A stretch of 64,000 nucleotides of DNA. It comes from Rhytidiadelphus loreus (lineage: Eukaryota > Streptophyta > Bryopsida > Hypnales > Hylocomiaceae). The translations under genes and the position numbers were made by a program. Positions 1-12,266 of this stretch are shown here, in pieces (within the stretch, counting starts at the first letter, position 1; each line of letters opens with the position of its first letter). The DNA lies in contig OX344765.1 in assembly GCA_947034895.1 (NCBI GenBank), positions 6,763,001-6,827,000 on the forward strand. The letters run 5' to 3'. The notes under the pieces are model-generated. The model ran no database searches. It was given only the letters and a program-made list of their open reading frames with translations, and was not told where the DNA came from.

Positions 1-2124
1 ATAAAGTTAAATAAAGATTTTTAAATTACAAAATAACTTATATCACGAGAACCCAAAATGCTTAGTTGTTGTAAACAATGCATGAAAGCTATTTTTGCAA
101 GAAATTTCAACAATATGCTACACTAAATCAAGTTGAGATGTTGAGTGGTAAGCCTCATAGGAACCTATTGTCTGTGCTATACTGTGAGCGTTTATTTACC
201 CATCCTTATTAAATAATCAAGCACAACTAGGCTCTTAGTATTTTGGGGTTTTGATTCTATCTATGGATGTCTAATGTCGGTCCATTGTACCTTCCAAACA
301 ATGAATCTTTCTAAGTGTCGTAAATGTCTTACATTTGCAAAACAAGACCTATAGATACACAAGCATCCAACACAAACATTCAACAAGCATCCAGAATGGC
401 ATTCAAACTTTGAAAACAGATTAAGTAATCTATTTTAGTTAAACAAATACAAAAAAGATACTCTTTTGAGATTGATACATAGACCTCTCGTGCTATCAAG
501 CTTGTATATGCTACAAAAATATCAACAACGGCTTGCAAAACAATTCTTGTGCAATTTCCAACTTTAGTAATTAGTACTTTAAGAACTAATAAAAACAAGA
601 CTCCTAAAGTTAGTGATAAGGCGATAGCTTTGTTGTACAGAGTTCTAGCCTCATTGGAACAAATGAAAAGTTTGTCAGAAGGCGAAAGCTTTGCTGTATG
701 AAGGGATTAACCTCAAATTCCAAGACAGAATCACAAAATTAGTTGATAATTAGACCTTAAGAGTTTTGTTCCAACCAAAACTTCTTCAATGATAAAAACA
801 AACAAACAATAGAGGAAATTCCAAGAGAGAACGCAAAATATGACCTTAGAGGGCCAAAGCTCAGGACACCATGAGTACCACAAGAGTGAGGAAAAAGTGT
901 TGATGTGAGAGGAGGGGAGGCCTTAAATACTCTCCTAAGGCACCCCCCCTCCCCTCTTTTAACCTAAGGTAACCCTATCACTTTAGATTTTCATCCTTAT
1001 CTTTAAGATTTTCATTTCTTTTGAGGTTTTACGATGGTCCTAATCTCTAACTTTTGGAGTTCAACTCCAAATTACAAATGAATTGCACCATTGGCTTTAG
1101 AAGGCCATTTGTAGTTTTGAGGATCCCTTATCCCCTATTTTTCTTATAAAAAACACATTGACAACTAGCGCCAACTAAATCAGTAAAAGGTAAAAAATCT
1201 AACTTTTGGAGGTTACCTTTTCTAATACGGGGGACTAGCTAGGGATGTCTAGAAGGCTCTATGGAGTAAAAAAAGATCCCTTGTTGACTTTGTTCTGCTC
1301 CTGGGACGCCGATCAATTCCACGTAAATCCCATTGTATTTGATATTTGGAGGAATGTTGGTGATTCAGACACTTCCCACCATCAAAACACTTCAAAACTT
1401 GTCAGTGTGTGTTATTAACATAGAAAAAGATAACTTAATGAGATTTTACCACAACCCAGGAATTTTTCATGAATTTTTCATGAATTTCCCCTCATGGGTT
1501 TAGATGGTTGACCGTCCGGAAAAGGCATTTCTGCAAATTAGAAATATCGAAAACTTCTTAGGGAACCTCTCAGAGATTTTTCCAAGAGGTGCGCAAAGTC
1601 TTGTGCTGGTCTTGCACACGTTTGGCAAGAAGGTAAAATTGGCCTTCCTTGATTTACCAGTAGTCAAAGAATCTTCTACATGTAAGGGAATTTTTGCAAA
1701 TAGATTTTGTTTTTGACTTCCTGGCATGCTTCTGATCCTTGATCACCGTCCGGTGGCCATAGATTCCTCTATTGGCATGTCTTGAGAAAATGACTCTTGC
1801 ATGCTAACAACTGGAATATCTTATATTTCGTTGATGGGATGGAAAAACTGAAACCTATGTTTGGAGATTTATGTAGGGATCTTTCTATCTCTCCTTGGAC
1901 CAATTTAGTCAAGCCTAGTCACATGCACTGGGTTTTAGGCTATTTGGGGGAAGTTCCCACAAGCTTGCTGAATCCGACCACTTCATGGTTCTAACCTATG
2001 TACAAGTGGATTTGGGGAGTATTCTAGGGATAAAAGTCTATTTATGACCGAAGGCTATATTGGCATGTGACATACCTATTTTGGTTCTACACTTTTGGGG
2101 GGGATTTTTGTATAATATTTTGAC
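1..2124. other. AT-rich stretch without a recognised gene
   Basis: No open frame here looks coding; the longest are about 75 codons and overlap on opposite strands. An imperfect direct duplication around GGCGATAGCTTTG (about 617-640) and GGCGAAAGCTTTG (about 679-701) is visible. A short inverted pair, GAGGGGAGGCCTTA near 911 with a pyrimidine-rich partner near 940-958, could be part of a decayed long terminal repeat, but no polypurine tract, paired LTR or gag/pol reading frame supports that. Confidence 0.4.
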
Positions 2125-3053
2125 TTAACCCCTAAAGGACCAGGGCCGTTCTTCTGTCAAAAACTACTCAAAACTAGCATTTTTGCTGCATTCATCCAAA
2201 AAAAAAAAAAAACTTTTTTTAGAAGCTAACCGTAGGATCTTGTACTTTACTAGTCTAGTATCATGTGGTAAAAATTTCATGGAGTTTGACCGTACAGATT
2301 GGAAGATATTAGCATTCAAAGTTGAAAAAAGAAAGTTTTTTTGAACACTAGCCTGCAATTTCAGATGATTTTGAATGCCATTTGGGGAAAAGATTTACAC
2401 CATGGACCCTGAATTTAAAAAATTTTGTGTTGAAGAATTGAGTTGAAAGTCTAGAAAAAAAAAATTAAAAAAAAACATGATTGATTTCATTCTTTAAAAA
2501 ATTGTTCAGTACAAGTAGGTCCAAGATTGAAAGAAAAACTAAATCTTTAATAGCTCTAAAATGGGATTGAAACACAATAATCTCAACGGTGAGATTGTTC
2601 TAAATAGAAAAGTTAACCTTGTCAAACAATTTTTTTTGAAAAATTGTGAAAATTGCATTCAGAATTGAATCCTATAAGTTATTTTTTCAAGAAGATGCTC
2701 AAGTTGCCCGAAAAACAAGATTGTTCATAACTTTCACATTACTAATCCAAATGGAATGAATCAAAGCTTCACATGTAGACAAAAATATGATCTTTAAGAA
2801 GAAAAAAATTAAAAAATTAATTTCAAATTTTTGTAGATTTATTTTTCTGCCCGGTGACGTGTAAATTATGTTTAAGATGCCATAACTTTTTCTCTCGGGC
2901 ACCAATTGAAATAAAATTTATATTCCCACGAAGCTCATAAGTTTTCCTATCTTATGGGAAAGTTTCAAAAAAATTCACTGAAAATTGAGATCATAGGAAC
3001 TTGCTTGAAATCCATTTTGTCCCCCGAGGGGACAATGGTCCTTTAGGGGTTAA
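2125..3053 (+). mobile_element. TTAA-bounded inverted-repeat DNA transposon, copy 1
   Basis: The left end reads TTAACCCCTAAAGGACCA and the right end is its reverse complement, TGGTCCTTTAGGGGTTAA. The terminal inverted repeat is therefore about 18 bp including the TTAA. The interior (about 930 bp) has no coding frame and aligns by eye over its whole length with the copy at 55058-55988, sharing AACCGTAGGATCTTG, AATTTCATG and GTTTGACCGTACAGATTG in the same order. TTAA at both ends is what piggyBac, Kolobok or Sola3 elements leave. This is a non-autonomous copy, and which superfamily it belongs to is inference. Confidence 0.8.
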
Positions 3054-3159
3054 ATTGCAATAGTCTAAAAAAAATAAAACTATGAGTCCCAAATGACAAA
3101 TTGGAAACTCATATACACCAATAGTTTTTTTTTAGAGTTTCCACAGCTACAAGTTTAGT

Positions 3160-3570
3160 ACTCACTAAGGTAAACCAGCCTATGACAAACATAATGGTTA
3201 GAATGCCTTGTTTTCATTGTGTCACATATAAAGACAAACATGAAAAGTAGAGAAAGCAATTGAAATTTTTATTTTTTGATAAAGTATAAATTTGTTATGA
3301 ATTTTTGAAGTGTGTTGTCTATTTGGTTTAAAACAATCTCTATACTACCTCCAAACCACCAAAAATTGTACTCATAATGGTCACCTTACCACCTAAAGCA
3401 GTTACAATGTTTTCTTACATGGCCATGATACAAAGGATTAACAAAATTAATTCGTGTAATGAATTTGCACTAGGAAGGCAGAAGTTCTTAAAGTAGTTAC
3501 TAATAACTCCATCACCATCACCCAAGACATTGATTTTGGCCACTAACCAACCCATGAGTCTTCCATCAAC
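3160..3570 (+). repeat. Diverged dispersed repeat, copy 1
   Basis: This segment aligns in the same orientation with about 34050-34475. Shared landmarks in the same order include GGTAAACCA, TATGACA, ATGAATTTTTGAAGTGTGTTG, CCAAACCA and CAAGACATTGATT followed by GGCCACTAAC. It probably belongs to an old transposon whose ends I cannot define. Confidence 0.6.
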
Positions 3571-6455
3571 CTATGACAAGTAAACCAACCCTTTCAATCC
3601 AACCCCTAACTCTTTGATTGTTAGATTGAACGCTAACAATATACTTTTCCTTTTTAGCACATGCTTAGAGGGTGACAAACATGCCTGACTCCATATGAAG
3701 GTGGTCACTAAGCAATGTCATAAATTGGCATTATTATATTATTTGGAGTTGCAACACACATTAGATGAAATTCAGTTGGTCTTGAGGGTTGTGAGTTCTC
3801 CGAGTTTCCAAACTTATTATTATTATTTTAGAATTTATTATTATTTATTATTTACTATTTTAATAATTTTCTTTAATTTTTTAATGATTTTCAATAATTT
3901 TGAATATTAGTGGTTGATTCCTAGCATGGAGAACCAATTTGAAACGGCCCTCCATGGTGGTTGAAAAACATCTAATGTCTAAAGTAGACAAGCCTATTAC
4001 TACCTTGATTTGCAATCTCAATACTTTAGTGCCAACTACAAGAGGGACACATGTTTTTCACAAGTGTGTGCTTGTTTCACAAATCAAACCCAAATGGAAT
4101 TACAATTTTTCAATTACAATTGTAATTTCTATGAATTTTTGAAGTGATTTACCCTGAAATTACAAAATTGCTAGTAGAGTGGAGTCATAAATGTCCTATT
4201 AACAACCCATATTAACTGCCTTTCCAAGTATCTATTAACACTTAAGTATTCATCAATAAAACATTGATGCATTACCCCTTGTAGCATTAATGCATTGATT
4301 TTGTCATAAAAGTGAGTGATTTTGGATGAATTTTGTAGTAAAATTGGAGCCAAAAGTAGAGTGATAGAAATAGGTAGTTGGCGGAGATGGGCTAATCTAC
4401 CTTAAAAAGTTAGGGAAGTTGTTGGTAACATCCACCTCCTCCATCATCTGCAAGTACCATACCCTAATGGATTCTTCCCCCAAATCTACTATTGTAGATA
4501 TTATTCTTTTGACAGATATTAAAATGTTTACTAAGATTTGTTGTATATAAAAATGAAGATGCATATTCCAAATCCAAATTCATTTTAGCAATGGTAGCCA
4601 TGCCAATGAATGTTTTATCTTCTTTCTTGAGACAAAGTGGGCACATAATCCCATTACACTAAAATGACTATCCCATCTTTGTTCTTTCTTCATTTTAGGC
4701 AAGCCTTAGCTTTTGGGAATCTTCCTAAAATTTCAACACTTAACTATCTTTCTTTTCAAATATTTTTTAGAAGAGAAATTGGCCTCAATACTAAGTGGGT
4801 AGGAGAGAGAGAGGTTCCAAACCCTAATTCCATTTGTTAATACCATTTGGCATTCTCTACAACTCTATCATCCATCCAATTTACTACATTTCTCTCTAAT
4901 TTGGAGTATCTTTTATTATATTAGTGCCACTAACATTTTCCTCCTTCTCCTATTTTGCTTCATACCTTTTGGATTTGCTTTTCATATGGAAAAGGGGGAA
5001 TGACGGGCATGTTGAATCTCATTGATTTTCACCAAGGTTACAAGAATGGACAAGGACCACTACACAAAGGGGGTAGTAGGTGCAAATCCAGACCTATGGT
5101 AGGGGGCAACCATTGCTGGGCAATTATTCGATAGGAAGCATGGGGCCATGGAGATATTGTACTTCAACAATTGTTCAACTTACATTAATTTTTTTTAAAT
5201 GTCAATCTTCTTGCTAATTCTAGGACTAAACAACCAAATAAATGTAAAGATGGTTTGCTAAAATCTCGAATATCCATTGAATCAAATACCAATCCATCAT
5301 TTGACCATCTCCTACATAGAATTTTTTTATAGCAACTTGAAGGAATAGCTTCATTGACATTCGGTGTAAATGATTGGTGGTGAGGTTGTTTTTACAATGA
5401 AATCCATTGTCCATCATGAATCCTCAAAGGATATGGGATATTTTGAAGGTGAGAGCTTGATTGCTCATTGTCAAATTGTAGGAATTGGGTTCAAAGTAGA
5501 GTTTCAAACATCATTTTGGCATAGTAGAATATTATTTTACAAAAAAATTGAATTAATATTAGAAAAGTTGTAAAATCTTTTGTGATTTTGATCCTCCAGA
5601 AAAATTTATGGACAAAATTTAGAAAACTTTAGGATGTTTGAATATGTCATAGTTAAGTGAATAATAATGATAATAGTAATTAGCTTAATTAAATGGATCT
5701 CCAAATAGAAATGTCTCATATAGCAAGGGAACATATTTTGCGGACATTAGAGTAGCATGGGAACCAACTGTAAACTTATTGGGAACATCTAGGGTCCCTT
5801 TATACAACGACTGCCCACTTCGTTTGCTTCTTTGAAGATTGAAACCCTTGTAGAAATTAGAAAATTTGAAGTTCATCAATTTTTTCTCCAACTTCTCGAG
5901 TATAAATACATCTTTGAATCTACCATTTGGATTTTTGTTTTCTAAAAATATGTGGTGGAAAATTTGATTCAAAAATGGCCTAGTGTATTGCCAATTATTG
6001 GTAGATTGTGGCATTGCAAGATTTTATTGGATGTGTTGAGTGCCTTAGATTGCCTTGAAAATTGGTATGCATACAATATGCCTAATATGGTTCCCATAAG
6101 AAAAAAAAATTAGCCTCAAAGTTTGTAGTGCAAAAAAAATCTACAAACAATGGTCATAGCCATCTGAAATAATCAACCACAATATAAAAAAAAATTCACT
6201 TTGACTGCAAATATCTTTTAAAAAATATAGTCAAACCTCACGAAACTTTTTCTACATGATTATGTACAAGTTAAGTAGAAGATCCTACGGTTACATTCTC
6301 AAAAAATCCATTCTATAAATCTTTCCAATCAACTCAATAAAAATGGCAATTTTAAGTGGATTTTGAGCCACAAAATGCCTTGGGACTTTAAAGGATAACA
6401 TCTCTAAAAATTTCACAAAAATTGTGATTATGTTCACACAAATACATTTGTTTCT
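3571..6455. other. AT-rich stretch without a confident gene
   Basis: TTATTATT low-complexity sequence lies at about 3820-3900. The only notable open frame is 109 codons on the minus strand (5685-6014). It encodes an Asn/Phe/Lys-rich product with no motif I recognise and no splice context that would extend it. It may be a transposon remnant or chance. No RNA gene was seen. Confidence 0.35.
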
Positions 6456-7204
6456 TTAACCTCTAACGACCCAAGCAACCATTTTCAAGTCATTGCCCTC
6501 TTTCTTGAACTTCCCATTCTTAAATTTTGAGTTTTTTCTTTAATAATAACAAATATTTCTAAAAAATAGATTGCATTACAAATTCAACAAAAGGACTTTC
6601 ATCAAATTCCAAGTTAAACTCTACCTTGTCAAATTTTCAAAGTTAAGTGGCATAGTGTAGTTTACAACTCATTTTTCGAGGTTCAGTTCAGGTATAGACT
6701 AAAAAGTCAGCCCACCAATGTGATTCTTGCCCACTTCAAAAAGGGCAAATCCAAGGAGTTCAAGGAGAAGACAAGTGTCCCATTTTTTTTCTTCTTACAA
6801 ACACTACTCTCATTTGAGTGACCACCATGCATTGCAAGCTCCACTATGAATTGAAAAATATTTGGAATGTTGTAAAATTTTCCACATACATTCTCAACTC
6901 TCCCATCTTTCACTAAGCACAAAAGGACATTATTTCAAATTATTCTCACAAAGATATGCTCCTTCAAAGTGCGTTACCTTGTATTTCCATTCACCCAAAT
7001 AAAACTTCAAACGTAAATATCTCCTAAACTATGCAGTCAAATAATATGAATTTTTTTTGAGGTGCTCACTCTCAATGTGAACTTCAAGATCCTATGGTTA
7101 CATTCTATTCAATCTCAAGAAAAAATGAGAAAAAAAATTGCTCAAGTTTTTGGTGGTTCTAGCCCATTTTGAAAGAATGCCCCCGTTGGATCATTAGGGA
7201 TTAA
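6456..7204 (+). mobile_element. TTAA-ended element, family B, copy 1
   Basis: The left end is TTAACCTCTAACGACCCAAG; the right end is GGATCATTAGGGATTAA. TTAA is present at both ends and the termini are imperfectly inverted. The interior is shared with 12267-13034 and 20892-21900: CCAAGCAACCATTTT, GTCCCATT, GATATGCTCCTT, CCAAATAAAACTT and GATCCTATGGTTACATTCTA occur in the same order. The overlapping short open frames inside are not conserved between copies, so the element is non-autonomous. Confidence 0.75.
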
Positions 7205-7563
7205 TCACCTACTATATTTTAGTATAGAAGCCCACTACAATTTCACAAACGGGTTGTTGACATAATTACATTTGTAAAAACTTTTATCGGTGGCAATACA
7301 TTACCACTATTGCCATATTTAACCTTTGAGTGCCCATAGCCTCAAATTTGGCTTCTCAAAATTGAAAGATTTCCTTGTTTGACTATTATAATATTTTCAA
7401 CGATACAATCAAAAGACATGTCCCTTTCTATAAAGCTCCAGGCCTGTCTCCACTACCAATCGATATAATCAATTTATATGGATTCCTTTTTTGATTGATA
7501 GTTTGATATAAATGAGTTCACGAGGGTTTGGATTTTAGTAAACATGCATTGAGCGCTCAGGGG

Positions 7564-7792
7564 TTAACCCCTTAACGCCTCAATCCTTTTTCTAATTTTG
7601 GTACATTTTTGCTTATATCTTTCTACAAAATATCATTTACTAGAATTTTATGAAATTGATCATTAAGAAAAGTTGTCTCTTCAAGATTCAAGTGTTACAT
7701 TGGATGAATGAAAAAGTTAGTTGGACAAAATAGCGCCTCGAAGCCCTCTGTTCATTGTCCAAAATATGGATGTCAGAGTGCGTAAGGGTTAA
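7564..7792 (+). mobile_element. Small TTAA-ended inverted-repeat element
   Basis: The left end is TTAACCCCTTAACGCCTC and the right end is GAGTGCGTAAGGGTTAA, an imperfect inverted pair 229 bp apart. The left TTAA lies inside the perfect 12-bp palindrome GGGGTTAACCCC (7560-7571). The terminus resembles the other TTAA-CCC elements in this window, but the interior is unrelated to theirs. Confidence 0.6.
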
Positions 7793-7961
7793 CCATGAAG
7801 ATGACACCAATGCCCCTCCCAATGCCCTAATGATAAGCTCACAAGTAAGAATCCTTCCATGTAGTCGTTGGAAAAACACATTGAACCCGGCAATGGTCAA
7901 ATTTGTCATGCAGGTCTTCTCATGGGTCATTTTCCTGGTCTATGCATCCCATGTTCAAACT

Positions 7962-8070
7962 CTACACTGAATAGTGAAATTAGGTTGCCCCACACTAATT
8001 TCTCATATCTAACACTGTCAGACATGGTCAACTATAGTCTGGGGCAACCTAATTTCACTATTTAGTGTAG
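7962..8070. mobile_element. 109-bp fold-back element (CTACACT termini)
   Basis: The left arm CTACACTGAATAGTGAAATT pairs with the right arm AATTTCACTATTTAGTGTAG, and pairing continues inward through AGGTTGCCCC/GGGGCAACCT. The arms are about 33 bp with a loop of about 40 bp. The ends resemble those of the element at 62405-62716 (CTACACTAAA), so the two may use the same transposase. Short open frames overlapping it are shadows. Confidence 0.75.
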
Positions 8071-8139
8071 TACGATCATGACTTCTGAAAAAAGGAAAAA
8101 AAGTAGAGGAAGAGAAAAAACTACAGTATTGTAACTGTA

Positions 8140-8334
8140 CCCAATTCCAACCGGGACCCAATTCCAACCAAATGAAAAGCCTAAATAGATTTCAGAATAC
8201 AAATGTGTGATTGTTGTACATGCCTTAACTTTACAATCATGCAAGTTAAGGCATGTACTACAGTCACAGATTTGTTTTCTACAATCAATGAGGGCTTTTC
8301 ATTTGGTTGGAATTGGGTCCCGGTTGGAATTGGG
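8140..8334. mobile_element. 195-bp fold-back element
   Basis: The outer arms (8140-8180 and 8294-8334) are almost perfectly complementary: CCCAATTCCAACCGGGACCC pairs with GGGTCCCGGTTGGAATTGGG, and pairing continues through CAAATGAAAAGCC/GGCTTTTCATTTG. An inner pair, GTACATGCCTTAACTT and AAGTTAAGGCATGTAC, closes on a loop of about 12 nt. Nearly the whole element can fold into one hairpin. No target duplication is visible. Confidence 0.8.
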
Positions 8335-8379
8335 TGGAGCCACCCTAGTTAACTTAAGGTATAAGTACTGTCATTCCAT

Positions 8380-8800
8380 CACAGTCTGTCCATCATATCA
8401 AGGACTAAGGCTCAGCCTGAGTGGTGGAATGTGCTCCTGTATGTGATTCAGTGGCCACTTGATTGACAGACAAACAGACAGACAGAGCCCCCCCCTCCCG
8501 CCGGGGCGACCCCCCTGCCCCGGCCTCCCCGGCCAGTGGCTCTCGGGGCTTTTGGAAGAACCATGTGAAAACGTCCAGGACCGCGCTGTCCTGGACTCAG
8601 TGTGCAGTCTGCAGCAATGCCTTAGCCAAAATGTACACACATAGTACATACAGACAAACACATGGAGCTGGTAAACAGTGGATTTCATATATCTCAAACT
8701 CCAATCACAAGCGCGGCACATCCCATCCCATTGGTTTAGAAATAGGGTTTGATCAATTGCGTTTTGATTTTATGGTACTATAACACTTGGTGAGGCCAGG
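8380..8800. other. GC-rich island, no assigned gene
   Basis: A short run at about 8485-8545 is almost entirely C and G, in otherwise AT-rich DNA. It is preceded by a GACAGACAAACAGACAGACA simple repeat (8465-8485). A hairpin GTCCAGGAC...GTCCTGGAC lies at about 8573-8596. Open frames of about 107 codons exist on both strands but are low-complexity Pro/Gly/Arg products and look like base-composition artefacts. It could be a remnant promoter or CpG-rich exon. Confidence 0.35.
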
Positions 8801-11226
8801 CCAGGCCAGGCTTGGCTTGTACAGTCAGGGTCCAAAAAAGTTCATGAACTTCAGGAAGCTTTTTCTAGTGTACTCGAAAATGGATAGATTTCTAAACTGT
8901 GGAATGGTAGTGAAAAAGTAGTACTTGATTGTCATAACAAATATATACACTATGTGAAATTCAAAATCATGCAATGATTTGAATCTTTTTCTGTACACTA
9001 TTTACCATCTGGTATTGCCATCTTATGCTAAAATTATAACTTGCATTCTATTGGGCATATTAGAAATGAGCATTTGCAGTTGTTGTAGAGATACTTGACT
9101 CCATAGTGCTTGAATTGTTTGTATTTAGTTCTTGCTTGTTTTTATAGCTTGATCCAGTGTAATAAGAAAATCTTTGACTATCTTCCAGAGGTTCTCTATG
9201 GTGAATTAGGAGGCCAAACAAACTTCTTCATACCATGAGCTTACTTCCATTTTTTGGGGAGTTGTTGTATGACATTCAAGTAGTACTCTTTACTATAATT
9301 CCAATGCAGTTTGTGGTTTGGAAATTTGTCCATTTTTGAGTATGTCAGAGCTTCAAGGGTTAAGTTTTTTTTTATCCCATGTTATCCTTGAACTTTTTTA
9401 TCCCATGTTGTTGTTTTTAAATTTTTTAGTTGTGTAAAATGAAAAAATTCATTTGTTTCTTGCCTTTATTGTCCACAAAATGAGACCCTTCATAAGTTTC
9501 ATCTTGTAAGTTGAAATTGAATGGCTCAAAGTTTTTTTAGCTTATCAATCTTTCCAACCAAATAAAATTGACTTGTTTGTATGTGCAATTTATATTTTGG
9601 GGTACACATTTTTTAAGCAAATCCCAAAATATAATTTGTGCACACATGCAAGATTGGATGCATTATCTATGAATTTTTGAGCAATTAGGCTTGTAATTTT
9701 TGCAATTATTGAAGGATTTGTGAGGATTTATCACTTGGCAACTTTTTTGACATTTGAGGATATTCTTCCTCAAGGACAATGGTAAGAAAAATCATCTTTT
9801 AGGGTATAAAAATTGTGTTTAAGAACTTTATTTCATTGGGGGGGTTTCTAACATTTTGTTTTTACAATGCAACACTCCACCATTTGGATTCTAGAAAAAG
9901 ACATTTTGAATTTTTGATGAATTTATTGATTATTTATACTTATCAATTGGATCATATTAGTGCAAGTGCAAGGTCAATAAGTTTTTTGCAAAAAGGATTT
10001 AAACTTTGATTTTTTGTATGCTAGTTTTCAACTTTAGCTTTTACATTACACTAAAAGATCCAAAAAGAATTCAACATTATTTAATTCTCATTGAATTTTA
10101 AGTTGAGATACCTACACAGAAAAACAATGGAAAAAAATAACATTAGAGAAGTTTTGAGCCCTCTAAGAGAATGTTTCAAATAGTTTCCTATGCTATGAAC
10201 CATAGCAAGGTAGCCAAAGTATATATATACACACACACACACACACAATTTTAATTTAAGAAATATAACCTTTTTATTAAAAATATTGATGAGATTATCT
10301 CTCTGCCATGTTAGCCTATAGTTGCTTCCCTATTCCTAGACTGTAGGAACTGTAGGGACTTTATAGTAGGATTAACATTTGATCCATATCATGGTAAAAA
10401 AAGTACCATTGGTGTAGAAGAAGTGATCACATTGGATTTTATCATGCATGTAGGAATACAACAATGATTCAAATTGGAAGTGCCATGTGTCATTGGATGT
10501 GGTTGAGTATGAAGACAAACTTTTATCAACACTTTGTACCTCATTTCATGCACCTTCTTTGTCAAATACACAAAAATACCATGTAGTGGTCATGACTATG
10601 CTCTCTCGACATGTAATAGTTAAAACTTCATTTAGTGCATTTAAACTTAGAATATTCATTCAATTCATTGATTTCATAATTAATGAATATATTAAATTCA
10701 TTAAAGTATTATTTGCAAAGAATGGTCCTTGACACTTAGTGACACTACTCTAGTATTTTCCCATGACTTATGTGGATATGCAAGTTAAACAAACATCATT
10801 ATTGCTTGCAATTCCATATATTTGAATGATATTTATATGTGGATAGCAATTGAGTGATGTTCATCTTATTACTCATGCCCCACATTAAAACATGCTTTTT
10901 CCTTGCACTTATTTAAAATACTATTAAATAAATAAATAATTAAAAAAAAAAAGCATCTGACAAAGAAATCTATTACATCAAAAGAAGTTATAATCCCTAA
11001 ACCTATAAAATATTTGTTTTTAACAAATTATGGTAATTCAATACTTTAATTTTTGGTAACACGCAAAGAATGCAAGTATCTCTCTCAAAACTTTGTTTCT
11101 ACGTAAAAACAATCTATATTGAAAATCTATATTGAGAATCTATATTGTAAAAACAAGTTTAAACTTTGCACTTGGTTGAAATGATTTGTATTCATAATAA
11201 AAAGAATAGAACAAAATATTATAGTG
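8801..11226. other. AT-rich stretch with a dinucleotide microsatellite
   Basis: No coding signal was seen. An (AT)n-(AC)n microsatellite lies at 10221-10247. Three tandem copies of an ATCTATATTG-containing unit of about 15 bp lie at 11111-11147. Sequence at about 10145-10215 resembles the left end of the fragment at 54153 (CTATGAACCATAGC against CTGTGAACCATGGC) and may be a degraded MITE. Confidence 0.4.
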
Positions 11227-12258
11227 CTTTAAAACTAAAAGGACTAACTAAATCCAAAGGGCTTTTTGGAAAGTCAACCTTGAATTTCACATATAGCTCA
11301 ATTTTAAATGTAGCTCCATATTATTTTTTCCCACAGTTATTAAAATCATAATTTTTGTCACACTTAAAAGGTAACATCTTGAATGCTTAAAATACGTCAC
11401 TTTTGAATTTTTCTATCAAATTTCTCTTGGTGTATACTCAACGAGTACAACAATTATACCATGATGTTTATTAAGTCTATCACCATCATTCTCCACTTTG
11501 GCTAAAAATTTTGTACTATTTAAAAAAAAATTATAATTAATATGATATTTTAAATATTTTTAGAAATTATATAAAAATAATTTTAATGTTTTATATAATT
11601 ATGAAAAGATGAAGTTAAATTTTGGATATACATTACAATATATGAAAAATATCAAAATTTAAAAGTTGTGTTTTAATTATATAGAAAACTAATGAAGTTT
11701 GACCAAGCCGGAATAAAGAATGTCCTTTAACCCCAAAGGGCTCAAATGTCCAATTTTTAGATGACAAACAAATTGAAAATTCCTTTTTTTTCTCATTACT
11801 ACTTGGATGAAAGTCATCCTAATTTGCAGAGATACTTTATCAAATTATTGTCCTATCTAATGGTTGAATTTGGTGTTACTAAAATGAGAATAGTATGTGT
11901 AAACAAAAACAAGAATGGGCTCACTTGTCTTGTTGTTGAGTTCCTTGAATCTACCATTTTTGAAAAAGACATCAATTGCATTGGTTGGTTGACTTTTCAA
12001 TCCATGCCCATATTGAATCCAAAAACACTAGCCTTGAACTACACTACAACACTTAATTTAAATGAAATCCACAAGGCAAAGTTTAACTCACAATTTGATG
12101 AAACTACCACTATTAGATTTATAACGTAACCTATAGTTAGAAACAATTTTTATTTTAAAAAAAAAATCAAAATTTGGATATGTTCAGCTCAAAAAAGAGG
12201 GGCAACGACTTGAAAATGGTCACTAAGGTCATTAGGGTTAAAGGGATAGTTTATGGAC
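11227..12258 (-). mobile_element. Family C element interrupted by another TTAA element
   Basis: The outer element (11227-11730, continuing a little beyond 12241) is an inverted copy of the one at 24989-25527. Shared stretches in reverse complement are CTTGGTCAAACTTC, ACCAAGAGAAATTTGATAGAA and CATCATGGTATAATTG. Its homology stops at CCTTTAA (11730), where the nested element begins. After the nested element, TTAAAGGGAT resembles the missing end (TTAAGGATTAA). The outer element was therefore probably split at its terminal TTAA. Confidence 0.6.
11727..12241 (+). mobile_element. TTAA-bounded element nested in family C, with a 122-codon frame
   Basis: The element begins TTAACCCCAAAGGGC and ends ATTAGGGTTAA, with TTAA at both ends. 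The right end (GGGGCAACGACTTGAAAATGG) is the reverse complement of the start of family B elements. The open frame at 11761-12129 (122 codons, +) is the longest in the first 15 kb. It has no recognisable domain and lies wholly inside the element, so if it was ever translated it belongs to the transposon rather than a host gene. Confidence 0.55.
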
Positions 12259-12266
12259 CTCCTACA

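Noticed and set aside
1130..1330. Possible LTR-retrotransposon primer-binding site (CTAGCGCCA near 1165)
   Set aside because: It differs from the usual TGGCGCC/TGGTATCAGAGC types, and no paired LTR or gag/pol frame is visible.
5685..6014. 109-codon minus-strand frame as a gene
   Set aside because: No motif, no splice context, and AT-rich composition. It is kept only as a note in the stretch description.
11761..12129. 122-codon frame as a host gene
   Set aside because: It lies inside a TTAA-bounded repeat element and has no recognisable domain.
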